Positions 1-13,700 of a DNA stretch of 64,000 nt are shown in pieces (within the stretch, counting starts at the first letter, position 1; each line of letters begins with the position of its first letter). A program made the translations under genes and the position numbers. The stretch is from Dallia pectoralis (taxonomy: Eukaryota > Chordata > Actinopteri > Esociformes > Umbridae). The notes below the pieces were generated by a model, which did not search any database, was not told the origin of the DNA, and saw nothing but the letters and a program-made list of their open reading frames with translations. The DNA is taken from NCBI GenBank assembly GCA_029465975.1, contig CM055728.1, forward strand, positions 23,002,585 through 23,066,584, read 5' to 3'.

Positions 1-225
1 TATAGCGTTCGTGTTGGTGGTGGGGGCCTGTGTTTACTGGACCTATGAGTCATCATTACTAGTTAGTGACTGTCATTATCTTGATGCGTCCTAGTTCCTG
101 CTGCCACTGTAATTCAATGCCTCATTTTCAAAAATGGGAGAAATTAGCAGCGCCAAAATGATTCAAACAAATCAACTATAACATTCTTATAAGCAAATTG
201 ACACGAAATACTCTGAATCAATTAG
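1..225. other. MAGI intron sequence at left edge
   Basis: This is downstream intron of the MAGI gene after the donor at 230/231 (aag|gtgaac on the minus strand). No further exon is visible. Confidence 0.6.
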
Positions 226-230
226 TTCAC

Positions 231-3200
231 CTTTTCCGTTTTCTACGTCCTGCGAAGCGATGACAAATCCAAATCCCTCTCCGGGTTTCCTCCTCAGCTC
301 CACGTGGAATCCCTGTGGCACCCGCCTCCGTCCTCCAGACTCCGGCACGCTTCCTGGAACCATGACCTCCCTCCTGTCCGGCTCAACCTCTATGGCCACG
401 TTCTCCCAGTCCTTGGGTTCCATGGTGAGGGTGACTGGAACTGACTCTAGGAAACTGGTGCTCTGAACCAGAGTGGAGCGCCCCTTGGCTGGGAGTAAGA
501 GCGGAGGAGTGGGGGATGTACAGGGCAGCACCAGAACTTCTGCGGGAACGGACGTGTCGCTGTCCAAAGCCACCGGTGGAAAAGATGTGTGAAGGAGTGG
601 TGATGGGGCTCTACGCTTGGAGTTTGGGGAGACAGAACAATAGCGAGAGCCTGGAGAAATAAAATCAGCACAGATAAGATACTGTAATTAATTGTCTATT
701 GAGGGCGTATTCGTTTAGACGTGATTCAGGATCACTGCCTACCTCCTCTGTGAACCAATAAGATTACTTCTCCTTGTCTTGTGTGTTCCTGGAGAACACG
801 TTGAACCTGGAACAACATGAGCACATATAAAAGGATCACTTATTATGTTATTATCACTTATAATATATTCCCAGGATTCACAGCTTTTCTTGTTCCGGCA
901 CTTTCCCCGTTCTCCCCATTTTCCCTCCTATGTACCTGCTCAACACTGAGACTCTGGACATCTGCCCCGTTGATCTTCATTATAGCATCACCTGGCTGCA
1001 GGGACAAGCACTGCTTCCTGTCCCACACTCTCTTGACCAGAGCCAGCCGCCCCCCCTGTCCCCCGGCCGTCACACTGAAACCCATCCCCTGTCCAGACTC
1101 ACACTGAGCCAGGGCCACGGGGACCAGCTCCCCTCCACCCCCCACCCCGGCCTCGCTGCCCAGGCTCAGCGCCCCCGGAGACGAGTTGCTACTGGGGCTG
1201 CCACTTCCGCTGGTGTTGCTGTGAAAACCGTTAAAGCTGAAGCGCGGGCTACTGGGTCTAGGGGGGGGCCTCAGTAGGGAGGTCTGGGGTCGGATGAGGC
1301 ACGAGTACGTCCCTCTCCCAGGGGAGGACGACAGATGGGGTCTCTCTGAATGGGGCAGGGGCAGTTTGGAAACCGGGAGGGGGGAGGAGGTGGACAGGTC
1401 ACTCTCAGACAGGTCACTTTTAGAGATTCTGTAGCGCTGAGGAGGCGTAGATAGGGAGTTATTGTTGTGGTTACGGACCATAGATGCCCTGCAGGGAAAC
1501 AACAGAGAAACACAGATTGTCAGCGTTTTCCGTGATGGACGATTAACCTGTAAATGGAATGATATGTGTGTGTGTGTCACCTGCATGAGCCAATGGCCGA
1601 GACCACCTCACTGTCACTCAGGGAGTTTTCAGGGGCTTGCAAGTAGGCAAGACCCGCCAGGGAGCGGGGTGGGCGGGCTGGGGGGGTCCTGGGATCAGTG
1701 CTTCCACTGGATCGTCTGAACGAGTGACGACCAGGAGAGCTGGAGTCGCCGGGGAGTCCACTGGATCGCCTGTAGGACGGTGGTGTCGGAGAGCTGGAGT
1801 CGGACTGGTAGCGTCTGGATGTTCTGCACAGGGGGAGATCGTACCCAGGGCAGTCAGAGAGGTGACCGCTGGATCTCCGGTAAGAGGGTGGAGTCGGGGC
1901 TGTGGATTGGGAACGCTGTCCGCTAAAGTGTCCGTAAGACGGTGGGAGTTGAGAAGCTGCTGAGGTGGCATTCCCGTTGGCGTCTATTCCGGACCCCGGA
2001 CCCAGGTAGCCCAAGTCAGAGTGGTGGGAGGGCTGGCCGTTCAGATTTGGATACTGGGTCTGGGTTGGGGCTGTGGACGGGCGGAGAAGGGAGAGGTGAT
2101 GATATAAGGGCTGGGGCTGGGTGGTGGTGGGGGGCAGGAGGGGGTCACAGACGTCAGATGTTCCAGGGTGGGTCTGTTTGGGACATCCGGCAGAGTTGTA
2201 GAGCATGGGGTAGCTTCTCCTCAGGACCACATCCACACTGTGGCCAACAGGCACAGCCTTCAGCATCTCCACCACCTCCTTATGAGATGTGCCCAGGACA
2301 CAGATGTCGTTGATGTACACCAGGATATCCGCTGCGGGGTTAAAGAAAGGCTTGAATAGGGTTCCGGCAAAGTAGCCAGGGCGTTAGTATACCGTTACAA
2401 TCTACAAACAGAACTTCACATTATTTAGCCCATCAGCCCCCCCTGTCGTAGACTCAGCCCCCCTGTCGTAGACTTAGCCCCCCTGTCGTAGACTCACCCC
2501 CCCCGTTGTAGACTTATCCCCCTGTTGTAGCCTCAGCCCCCTGTTGTAGCCACAGCCCCCGTGTCGTAGAATCACTCCACCTTTCGTAGCCTCAGCCCCC
2601 CCTGTCGTAGCCTCAGCCCCCCCTGTCGTAGCCTCAGCCCCCCTGTCTTAGCCTCAGCCCCCGTCTTAGACTCAGCCCCCCTGTCGTAGCCTCAGCCCCC
2701 TGTCTTAGCCTCAGCCCCCCGTCTTAGACTCAGCCCCCTGTCATAGACTCAGCCCCCCTGTCGTAGCCTCAGCCCCCCGTGTCTTAGCCTCAGCCTTCCT
2801 GTCAAAACCGTTGTCAGCACCCCATTACTGAAATATCTTTACCATGACCATGGGTCCTTGTGACATGGAGTTTGTTTATGCTCATCTTCTATTGTGCAAG
2901 TGGGTGTGATGGTAATAGCATATGACGTGCAGACCATTTGGATTAAGGAGTGATTGAGATAAACTGTCTCTGAGTGATCACAGAACAATCTCACCATTAT
3001 AATCCAGCTCTACTGAGGAGAGAGTGAAAGAGAGTGGAAAAGAGAGAAAAACAAGAAGGACAGAAGAAAGAAGGGAGAGATGAATGAGAGAGAGAAAGAG
3101 AGCGAATGAAAGCAACAGGGACAGAATGTGAGAGACGGAAAAACAGACAGAATGAGAGTGGGAGAGAGAGAATGTGAAAGGCTGGGCAAAAATGAGAGAG

Positions 3201-6200
3201 ATCAAGGAATCTGTTGGTTTGTAGAATCTGCTACTGAATGACTTCCATCAAATGGTTTTACAGAATTCTAATCCTATATATCGTCTTTACAGGCCAGAGA
3301 TTAATAACCACAACCATGGGATTCTGTTGGATGGCATATCTGGCATTCTACAATACATTAGCAATTAAACATATCCTAATTGAAATTCTTTATTATAAAA
3401 ATACCATCTTTACCAAAAAAAATTTAGCCAAATAAACAGTTTTCTACTGTCTGACATTAACGATGTAAAATCAATTAATTTACAACATTTACACTGTTTG
3501 TAATGTTCTCAGTCAGGTCATTCCCCTCTTACCTGTTCTGAGGGCTCCAGGGCCCCCTGGTGTGACGCTGTAGACCTGGAGGAACTCCCTGGCTCTGCTG
3601 CCACCCACGATGTTGAAACCAAATCCCCTGGGACCCTTGGAGAGGCGTGTGTGTACAGAAAACCCCTTCAGCTCCCCCGGCTGGTCTGTAAACCCCAGAA
3701 CTGGAGGAGTGGAGAGGGCGGTATGAAGTGATAGAAAACACAGGGGTAAAAGGCCAATGAGGTTAAGAGCCACTGCAAAGGAAAGAGGAAATAAATGCCA
3801 GAATGAAACAAATGACGGTGTGAGACAGAGACAGATAGAGAGGTCGTACCCTATATGTTTTAATGTGTGAACACCTTAAAATAGGTCATTTAGAGCTAAG
3901 TTAAGATGCAAACTTGGCCAGATGGCACTTGTTGACACCTTGCAGGCAAAGTGTCATTATGGCTCACTGAGAAGAGTTAAGGTCATATGTGGAAGGGAGG
4001 TTGCTAATGTGAAAGTGACATCATACCATGTATATACCTGATGCCTGTCGAAGACCATTTAGACGCTTCAGATAAACCTTTTTCAGATGTTAATCTTCTA
4101 ATCTTGTTATTCTCATCCAGTAAACAAAGCATTTGATTGACTTGAAAGGAAACAAACTCTATATGGCTGATCTTTTTTTGCCTCCTGCTGGTAAAAATAG
4201 CAAAAAACAACTAACCTAGGCCAAATGTATCCCATGGTTGTTGAGGCAGATGGGGCTGTTAGTGTTACAAGGGGTTATGTTGGTCAGACGGCGTTCTATA
4301 ATGTTGTGTTATGATAGTGGGATGTTCAACACATGAAGGCTGTCATCCACAGCCGACTGCCACTGTTACACTGTTTCCCCCTAGTGGTCAGTTTTGGCAT
4401 TGGCTCATAAACATCACAAAGAATCTCAATTAGACTAAAAGCTAATTTCACGTCACTGGGGTCTATGAATAGCCACTTTGTTCTCTCTGATCCTTGTCTA
4501 ATGAATCAGACAACATCATAAAGCTCCAGAGGGGTTACAGTCAAACGGACGGGAAGATGACTCACATTCACTTCTGTCCAGCGTAGCGTCTCTGCTTCTG
4601 TGAGTGCGAGGATCCTGCCAGCAGGTCATCTTGGAATGATGGCTGAAAGACCATGATGAACATGACTTTAGAAATACATCTTTGGAGGTTAACACATAAC
4701 AAAAGAGCAATCTAGTTTTCCCCAAAAGGGAACTTGACCTTTAAAAATAAACTGTCAGTTTTAAATCAGTTTTAATTGCCTCACTCTATGTAGAAAGGCT
4801 CTCCTGAGTCACTGATGGCCACCTCCCAGTTGTCTGGAACTGTGGCTGGCCCCCTGGCACTGCTGCTGCCCAGGATGTTCTCCATGGCACTGCCATACCC
4901 CCCGCTTGACCCTCTGGATCGACACGGTGAGGAGGAGGGGGGGTGCAGATGGCCCATACCTGCTGAAGACACATAAAGCCCCTGAAAACAAGTGTTTGAC
5001 ACATCTGATCTCTACCACACAGCCTACAGCTGAACCGCTCTCTGATCTCTATCACCCAGCCTACAGCTGGACCGCTCTCTAATCTCGACCACACAGCTTA
5101 CAGCTGGACCGCTCCTTAACCTCTACCACACAGCCTACACCTGGACCGCTCTCTGATCTCGACCACACAGCCTACAGCTGGACCGCTCTTTAATCTCGAC
5201 CACACAGCTTACAGCTTGACCACTCTCTGATCTCTACCACACAGCTTACAACTGGACCGCTCTCTGATCTCTACCACACAGCCTGCAGCTGGACCGCTCT
5301 CTGATCTCTATCACACAGCCTACAGCTGGACCGCTCTCTGATCTCGACCACACAGCCTACAGCTGGACTGCTCTCTGATCTCTACCACACAGCTTACAGC
5401 TGGACCACTCCTTAACCTCTACCACACAGCCTACACCTGGACCGCTCTCTGATCTCGACCACACAGCCTACAGCTGGACCGCTCTCTGATCTCTACCACA
5501 CAGCTTACAGCTGGACCGCTCCTTAACCTCGACCACACAGCCTACAGCTGGACCGCTCTCTGATCTCTACCACACAGCTTACAGCTGGACCACTCCTTAA
5601 CCTCTACCACACAGCCTACACCTGGACCGCTCTCTGATCTCAACCACACAGCCTACAGCTGGACCGCTCTCTGATCTCTACCACACAGCTTACAGCTGGA
5701 CCGCTCCTTAACCTCGACCACACAGCTTACAGCTGGACTGCTCTCTAATCTCTACCACACAGCTTACAGCTGGACCGCTCTCTGATCTCTACCACACAGT
5801 CTACAGCTGGACCACTCTGTAATCTCTACTACACAGCCTACAGCTGGACCGCTCTGTGCAGTTTAGTCTCAAAAGTGGTTGTGGGACACCATACCAGGCT
5901 TACCTATTTAGCTTGATATCACACATTTTGTGCACCTCAAATCACAAATGTAACTATATAACTAAGAAATACTACAATTCCAAATCCTGCTACTTATGAG
6001 TGCTACATAATAGTAGTAACTTGGACACCCATGAAGCCTTACGGGGAAACAGTCTGTCTCTGGTTAACCTGCCTGACAGGCCAGAGTCTTCACCGCTGTT
6101 CTCCATCTCCTCAGCTCCTTTCTCCAGGTTGCTAAGAGACTTGCTGCGTATCCGAAAGTTTCTGAGAAGGTTGCAGTGTTCCTGGTAGGTGATAGGCGGG

Positions 6201-7696
6201 CATTCTGGACCAATGTGGACTGGTCGGGGGGTACCATAGTAGTTTCCTGAGAGCAACAGCATCACAGCAGGTAGAAGACAGTCAATAAGACACACGTTTG
6301 GGGAAGAAAAATAACGGTACATTTTGTCCTTTGCTCAATAATCTTTCAGGGAGAAGCATAACATGTTATTATGAATGAGCTTAAGTGCTTCCATTTAAAA
6401 ACAGAGATCCCAAACACATTTGAAGGAGCTACAATAACACAACAAATGGAGAAGTAATTACTGTATATAGGAAAGTAGTAAAGTGTACTTGGAAACATTT
6501 TGCTGTGGGTTTTTTGGCAAGTCCATCGCTTTACCACTCAAACTCATATAAGTCACTAAACCCTTTTAAATAATCTCAGAAATGGAACTCGACTGAAGAA
6601 ATACACCATTCTGGGTGACTCCAAAACATAAAAAGGATAAAAACGTAGGTATCCCTTTAAATATATTCCTGTAGAAGCTCATACAGTCAGATCAAGGCAA
6701 GGTCAAAGATCAGATTGCTGCTGTTGTCGCCAAAGTTACACCAGCATCATGTTACAGTACTGCAGGTTTGCCAAAGCCTGATTCTCCTGGTTGCTTTCCA
6801 GTAGGCGTACGTCAATCAAAAACAAGGAAACATGAACATGGCATTTATCACAACTATTAATCTCTTATGAATTATGTATCCTAATCAGTGGGACCCTTTT
6901 AAATCAGAGAAAGCTGTCTAACTCTAACCCACCACTGACTGGGATGGTTGCGGCAGTGTGGAGAAATAGACATCTCTTGTTATGAACTAAATAAGAATTC
7001 CCTGTACAAAACCTTATTTCCCATTGGATGAGTGAAATTCAGTGGCCATGGCTAACGGGTCAGTGAGGATGTGTGAGTTGGTCTGGGTTAGTACCAAGTT
7101 AGTCCCAAATAGATAAACTGACATCCTCTTTCTGCAACATATTGCATACGATGTACGCTGCAGTGATCATAAAGGACCATATATATATATATAGTAACTA
7201 GAACGTAGTCAGACAGATGATTCAGGGAGTGAATACCAATCTGGTGCTTTTCTCTCCTTACCTTTGAACTTGCCGCTCTCGAGCAGAGCCCCTGACTCCT
7301 CCAGGGAGAAGAACTCTTCTATGGAGACAAAGTTATAGTCCAATCCGGGGATCTCCTCATCACGGCACTGTCTGGTTGTACCTGGAGGACGAGGAGAACA
7401 TGGAGGAACAGGTCACAGCCTCCCTCCCTAGTTCCTTATTGCTGCCCATGCAATAGCACAGATCTAATCAATTGAACAACCCTCATTGAGTCACTTGTTC
7501 ATAGCATGTCCACTGGGTACAGGAGTTTTTCTTCCACAGGGTTGAACGGACATTCTGTTATAAATAAACGTTTTGTCTGTTCCTTATTGGTGCAGCTGGC
7601 TTGTAAACCTTTCAAGAAAAAAAAAACAGTTTGACATGAAAGCCTTCCTTACTTCCAATTCAACTCCAGGTGTGTGTGTGTGGGTGTGTTTGTGTG

Positions 7697-7790
<94 letters not shown>

Positions 7791-10700
7791 ATGCATTTCA
7801 GGTTTGCATATCTAATTAAGTCCTCAAGGCTCGTTTTGACATTTTGGATTGGGATCTCCACAGAGGTAAAAGTGATTGGTGTTCAAATTGGGGTTGCCTC
7901 TAGAATAAGGTATCATAGGTTATGTTTAGGGTTAGGCATTAGGGTAAGTTAAGTTTAGTTATAAATATTAGGTTACTCATGGTTCATTTAAGGTTAGGAT
8001 TAAGGTTAAAGTTAGGGAACATGGATGATTTACAAGACTGTGTGGAAGCGTGTGTAGCTGTGTGATCGTGTGTAGCTGTGTGTGGCTGTGTGTAGTTGTG
8101 TGTGAGCATGTGTAGGTGTGTGTGAGCATGTGTAGGTGTGTGTGAGCGTGTGTAGCTGTGTGTGACAATGTGTAGCTGTGTGTGAGCATGTCTGACTGTG
8201 TGTAGTTGTGTGTGGCGATATGTAGTTGTGTGTGAGCATGTGTGACTGTGTGTAGTTGTGTGTGGCGATGTGTAGTTGTGTGTGAGCATGTCTGACTGTG
8301 TGTAGTTGTGTGTGGCGATGTGTAGTTGTGTGTGAGCATGTGTGACTGTGTGTAGTTGTGTGTGGGGATGTGTAGTTGTGTGTGAGCATGTGTGACTGTG
8401 TGTAGTTGTGTGTGGCGATGTGTAGTTGTGTGTGAGCATGTGTGACTGTGTGTAGTTGTGTGTGGCGATGTGTAGTTGTGTGTGAATGATGGGGCTTGGG
8501 CTCATTACCCATATCCTCCTCTCATTTATATGACATGTTCAGCAAGAGGAGGGGCGGATTATTTACATATTCCTCCAAGCCATCTCCTACCCGACCCACC
8601 CCTAGCCCTGTTTATATGGGCCAGAGGGAGAGGGAGAGATAAGAGGAAAAAGGTAATTATACAGCTTCAAATTAACACCAACACACTTCTACAGTACGTA
8701 CAAACAGCACATCATCAGCAATACAGTATATACAGACAGTATCATCGACAGTAATACAGTATGTACAGACAGCATCATCCACAGTAATACTGTATGTAAA
8801 AACAGCATTATACACAGTAATACAGTATATACAGACAGCATCATCCACAGTAATACTGTATGTAAAAACAGCATTATCCACAGTAATACAGTATATACAG
8901 ACAGCATTAGCCACAGTAATACAGTATTTACAGACAGCATCATCCACAGTAATACTGTATGTACACACAGCATCATCCACAGAAATACAGTATGTACAGA
9001 CAGCATCATCCTCAGTATTACAGTATGTACACACAACATCATCCACAGTATTACAGTATGAATTGCAAGGTTTGCTAGTGCATGCACACACCACACTCAC
9101 CACATACACACACACCACACACACCACACTCACCACACACACCACACACACCACACACTCCAGCCTATGATCTACAAATAGCTTTCTCTATCTAAACGGG
9201 TTCACATGTTGTTGCTCCAACAGATGATTTGTGTTCTGCAATATTAGGAGGAACATCCTGAAGAGGGCAGCACTGAGCCACGATTATGCTCGAACCTCAA
9301 AGGTGAGGATTCGGCCATATCTTCTTCTCCAAAGAAAATAAAAACAAGATGCAATAAAAGACTAATTTGAGTTGACTTGCAAATTTGTGTTTTTGCAGGT
9401 GAGCTACACAAGTTTAAATGTTTTTAGTGTTTGTTCGTCTATATTGGCAAATGGAAGAGCAGCAGCAGTATCTTACTGTGTCGCCAATGGCGCTTCAGTT
9501 CAGTGGATTTAACAGCCAGGGGAAGAGTTTTCAGCCTCTGTCGCAGAAAGCTGCATCACAAGACCCTCTAGCTACCAGCATTCAGGTTACTGTAGACAAG
9601 CTCTGTGTTTCCAAGTATCACAGCTAGCTTTGTGCAATTCTGTGAACTTTCGATAATTTTCCAGGTTTTGCAGAAACCCCAGTCAGAGGATGATGCATTT
9701 CTTGCTTATTCCATCCATATTCCGGGAATCGTCCAACCGGGATTTAGATAAACCAGGGATTTTGCAAACCTAATCACTACACAACATGCATTATGATCCA
9801 TTAATGTTAAACATGTTTATAGCAGGCCTTCAGATTCGAAAAATGTACCGATTAAAGATCAAACCGAGTCGTCATCTTCTGGTCTACCGTATAATTGGCA
9901 ACTGAGTAAACTGAATTGTTATGTAAAAAAGCTCGGCAGGGAGACTGTGTGACAGTTTAATTTTATTTCTTATGTCATAGTGTTTAAAGCGCAAATAAAC
10001 CCAATGACTTGTGTTGCTGTATATTCTTGGGAATTGTGACCTGTGCTTTGATCTCTCAACGAATCAGAGAAGTGGTGGAGCAGCTGACTGGTCTGGCAGA
10101 CTGTTTCACTTGACCTAGTTCCTGGCTAAATGAGAGATTAGTGCCAAACTCCCCATCGCTGCTGGGCAGACCAGGGTTGTCTGCGTACGAGGGACAGGAC
10201 AGCAGCCAAACCCTTTGGACAGATATTACACCAGTCAGGGATATGACACCGCAATAAGAGCTTCAAAGAAATACACACCACAGCCTTCTTCAATGACATC
10301 AAGTGACTTTAGAGACAGATTTGTTTGACAAATAATTAACGTTTCAACTGATGTTCTAAATACACGAGAGTATGTGCTTCAAATGTTTTAAATAACCTAA
10401 AGTTTAATTATCCGTGAACAAAGTAATTTAAGTAACAGTTATTGGTTCACTAACAAGACAAGACAGACTTTAATTTTTAAAATAGCATGAAATTAAAGCA
10501 ATAAACTGACATTCTGGATAAAACTAACACTGTAACATAGTTACCATGGAAATTGAATATTCCTCAAGTTGCTTCTCTCACCTAAACCAAACTAAATACT
10601 GTTTTCTGATAAGCCATGGTTGACAACACATCTAATCACAAATCTACTCAACACCCCTTCATTTGCATACATTGACACATGGATGTGACAGAAACAGCTT

Positions 10701-13700
10701 CCCCAAGATCTGATTGTGATTGTACGCCAATTAACACCATTTATGTAGTGACAGCAGCGTAGGGGTACTCTGATTCTGAATAAATGTGCTAGATAGGGAA
10801 TTTGTTAGAGTGTGTAAATGTTGAGACATGCACTCCACAATATGCCATCAGCCAGCATAGTGTATTCCTGTTTGCACTAGTAAAATGAACAACCCATATA
10901 AGACTGTACATGACCCAGCTAACCGGAGACTAACAGAATGTACGGTGCAAAGCTGCAGGGGACTTATAAGGGGACTTGCATGATTTTATGGTGTAACAGG
11001 GTGAGACTTACAGGTTGATATTATGGTGTAACAGGGTGAGACTTACAGGTTGATATTATGGTGTAACAGGGTGAGACTTACAGGTTGATATTATGGTGTA
11101 ACTGGGTGAGACTTACAGGTTGATATTATGGTGTAACTGGGTGAGACTTACAGGTTGATATTATGGTGTAACTGGGTGAGACTTACAGGTTGATATTATG
11201 GTGTAACAGGGTGAGACTTACAGGTTGATATTATGGTGTAACAGGGTGAGACTTACAGGTTGATATTATGGTGTAACAGGGTGAGACTTACAGGTTGATA
11301 TTATGGTGTAACAGGGTGAGACTTACAGGTTGATATTATGGTGTAACTGGGTGAGACTTACAGGTTGATATTATGGTGTAACTGGGTGAGACTTACAGGT
11401 TGATATTATGGTGTAACAGGGTGAGACTTACATGTTGATTTTGTGGTATAACAGACTGAGACTCACATGGCACGGCTCTGAGGTAGAGGTTCTCCCGGAT
11501 TACTTGCTGGAGCTGGCTGTCCACGGAGCCTGGCGTGAAACACTTACTCAAATACAACCTGAGGTCCTTACATAATGCAGAGCCTGAGAGGGAGGCAGAG
11601 GGGGAGGCAGAGGGGGAGAAAGACAGAGAGAGACAAACAACAGGAAGAAAGGAAGACCAAGGAGGGAGAACAAGACAGAGAAATATCAGCTCAGCAGTAA
11701 AAAACTGACAAATTCTCTAAATATTTGCATAACTTGTCAAAGGGAGTGACAGTTCAAGCTAATATTCCCCAGATACAAAACAAGTCAGCATTGCTACAGT
11801 GGGTTTGATGCATTCAAACAATTGTCTGTATTGGCTGACCTAGCTAACTAAAGCCAGGCAGTTCATGATATTTTGCTTGGTTGGTTTTTGCTTTTAAAGC
11901 GCTTTAAGATTGTTATATAAAGTGCTATTTAATAATTTTTTATTAGTAGTAGAATTAAGCCCTCAGTGAATTGTAAAAATGATGACGTCTAATATTTCTT
12001 TTAGCAATAGACTTCAAATACATTTTTCATACAAAGAAAAAAAACATTTTATACAAAGTATTACAATTACAAGTTAAACGATTTGAATGAGTAGTCTTAG
12101 GAATCTGACAAATATGTATTAATAAAGGGAACTACAAAGACCAATTTAGAATTTCCACAGTTGTTTTCTATATTTCTGATCCTGGTCATTCCAATACTGT
12201 TTGTTTAAATCTGTCCCAACTGTCAAGTCCAAGCCTTATAATCTTGCCCAGCTCTTCTTTTTTCATCAGACATTCAAAAACCCAATGCAACTTCCATCAG
12301 CTACTACCAGCTGTCCTGAGGACATAATATAGCATGTCCCACCCTTTTAATGGGACATATTAACACTATAGTGGTGGTCGAAATACAGCAGTATGGTTGC
12401 AGGCAGGGGAATGATACTCAGGTCATCCATAATATCACACAGCGGGCTGGCACTTATTCCACACTTTTATCTATTCATTTTATCCCAAGTGCTTTATGGC
12501 CTCTGATGACAGGTCACTTGATGTTACGGATGGAGAACACTTCCCTGGTTGTCACGCTGACAGACGGCCACTCCTCCCTCTAGCCCCGGCTCTTCATATA
12601 TGAGAGCAGATTGAATCTTCTGTGCTGCTATAAAAAGGTCACTCTAGTAAAACTTTATTAGCACAGACAGTCTCTGATGCACACGCTCGAGTCCGCCACA
12701 TATGGACTGTGTGACGCAAAAATAATCACAGGCTTTTGTTGGCATTGTGTAACAGCTGTCCAGCAACGGGTTTTATTATTAATATATAAGGAACCATTGG
12801 CTAATGTTGTGGCATATATTTAAAATTTGTGCTCGCTTTCAAAGGCCCATGCTGTTCTCAGGGAAACAACGGAACGTGCTGGACAGAAACGCTTATGTTG
12901 CACATCCTTTTCCTAAGCACAATATGGATATCGGGGCCGTCATAGACTGTTATAATCGTGTCTGTCCAAAAAATGAACTGTGTTTAGCGCAAGGCCTTTA
13001 ATCCTCTTGTGTGACACACAGATGAAAGGTATTTACTCATATTAACAGTGACATAAAGAATGACAACACAACGTGGTGGCGCTGGCGGATTTCATTATAG
13101 GCGAGAGGTTGTGGGAGTAGGCAGAGGAGAAGGAGCCAAATTGAATGGAAGGGAAAGGAGAAGAGAAGTGGGCGGGGAGAAGTGGGCGGGGAGAAGTGGG
13201 CGGGGAGAAGTGGCGGATAGTGTCGCAGGTGGAGTAGGCCTAAGTGCTGTTCAACAGCACTGTACAGCTCAGCAAATACAGCTTGTCTGCAGCACAAGGA
13301 GACAGAATACATGCTGTCAGAATACATGCAGTCAGAATACATGCAGTCAGAATACATGCAGTCAGAATACATGCAATCAGAATATATGGTATCAGAATAC
13401 ATGCAGTCAGAATACATGCAGTCAGAATATATGCTGTCAGAATACATGCTGTCAGAATACATTCTGTCAGAATATATGCTGTCAGAAATATATGCTGTCA
13501 GAATACATGCAGTCAGAATACATGCAGTCAGAATACATGCAATCAGAATATATGGTATCAGAATACATGCAGTCAGAATACATGCAGTCAGAATATATGC
13601 TGTCAGAATACATGCTGTCAGAATACATTCTGTCAGAATATATGCTGTCAGAAATATATGCTGTCAGAATACATGCTGTCAGAATACATGCAGTCAGAAT

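Noticed and set aside
7573..8512. Long open frames over the GT and GTGTGTAG repeats
   Set aside because: They translate only simple Cys/Val or His/Thr repeats created by the tandem DNA.
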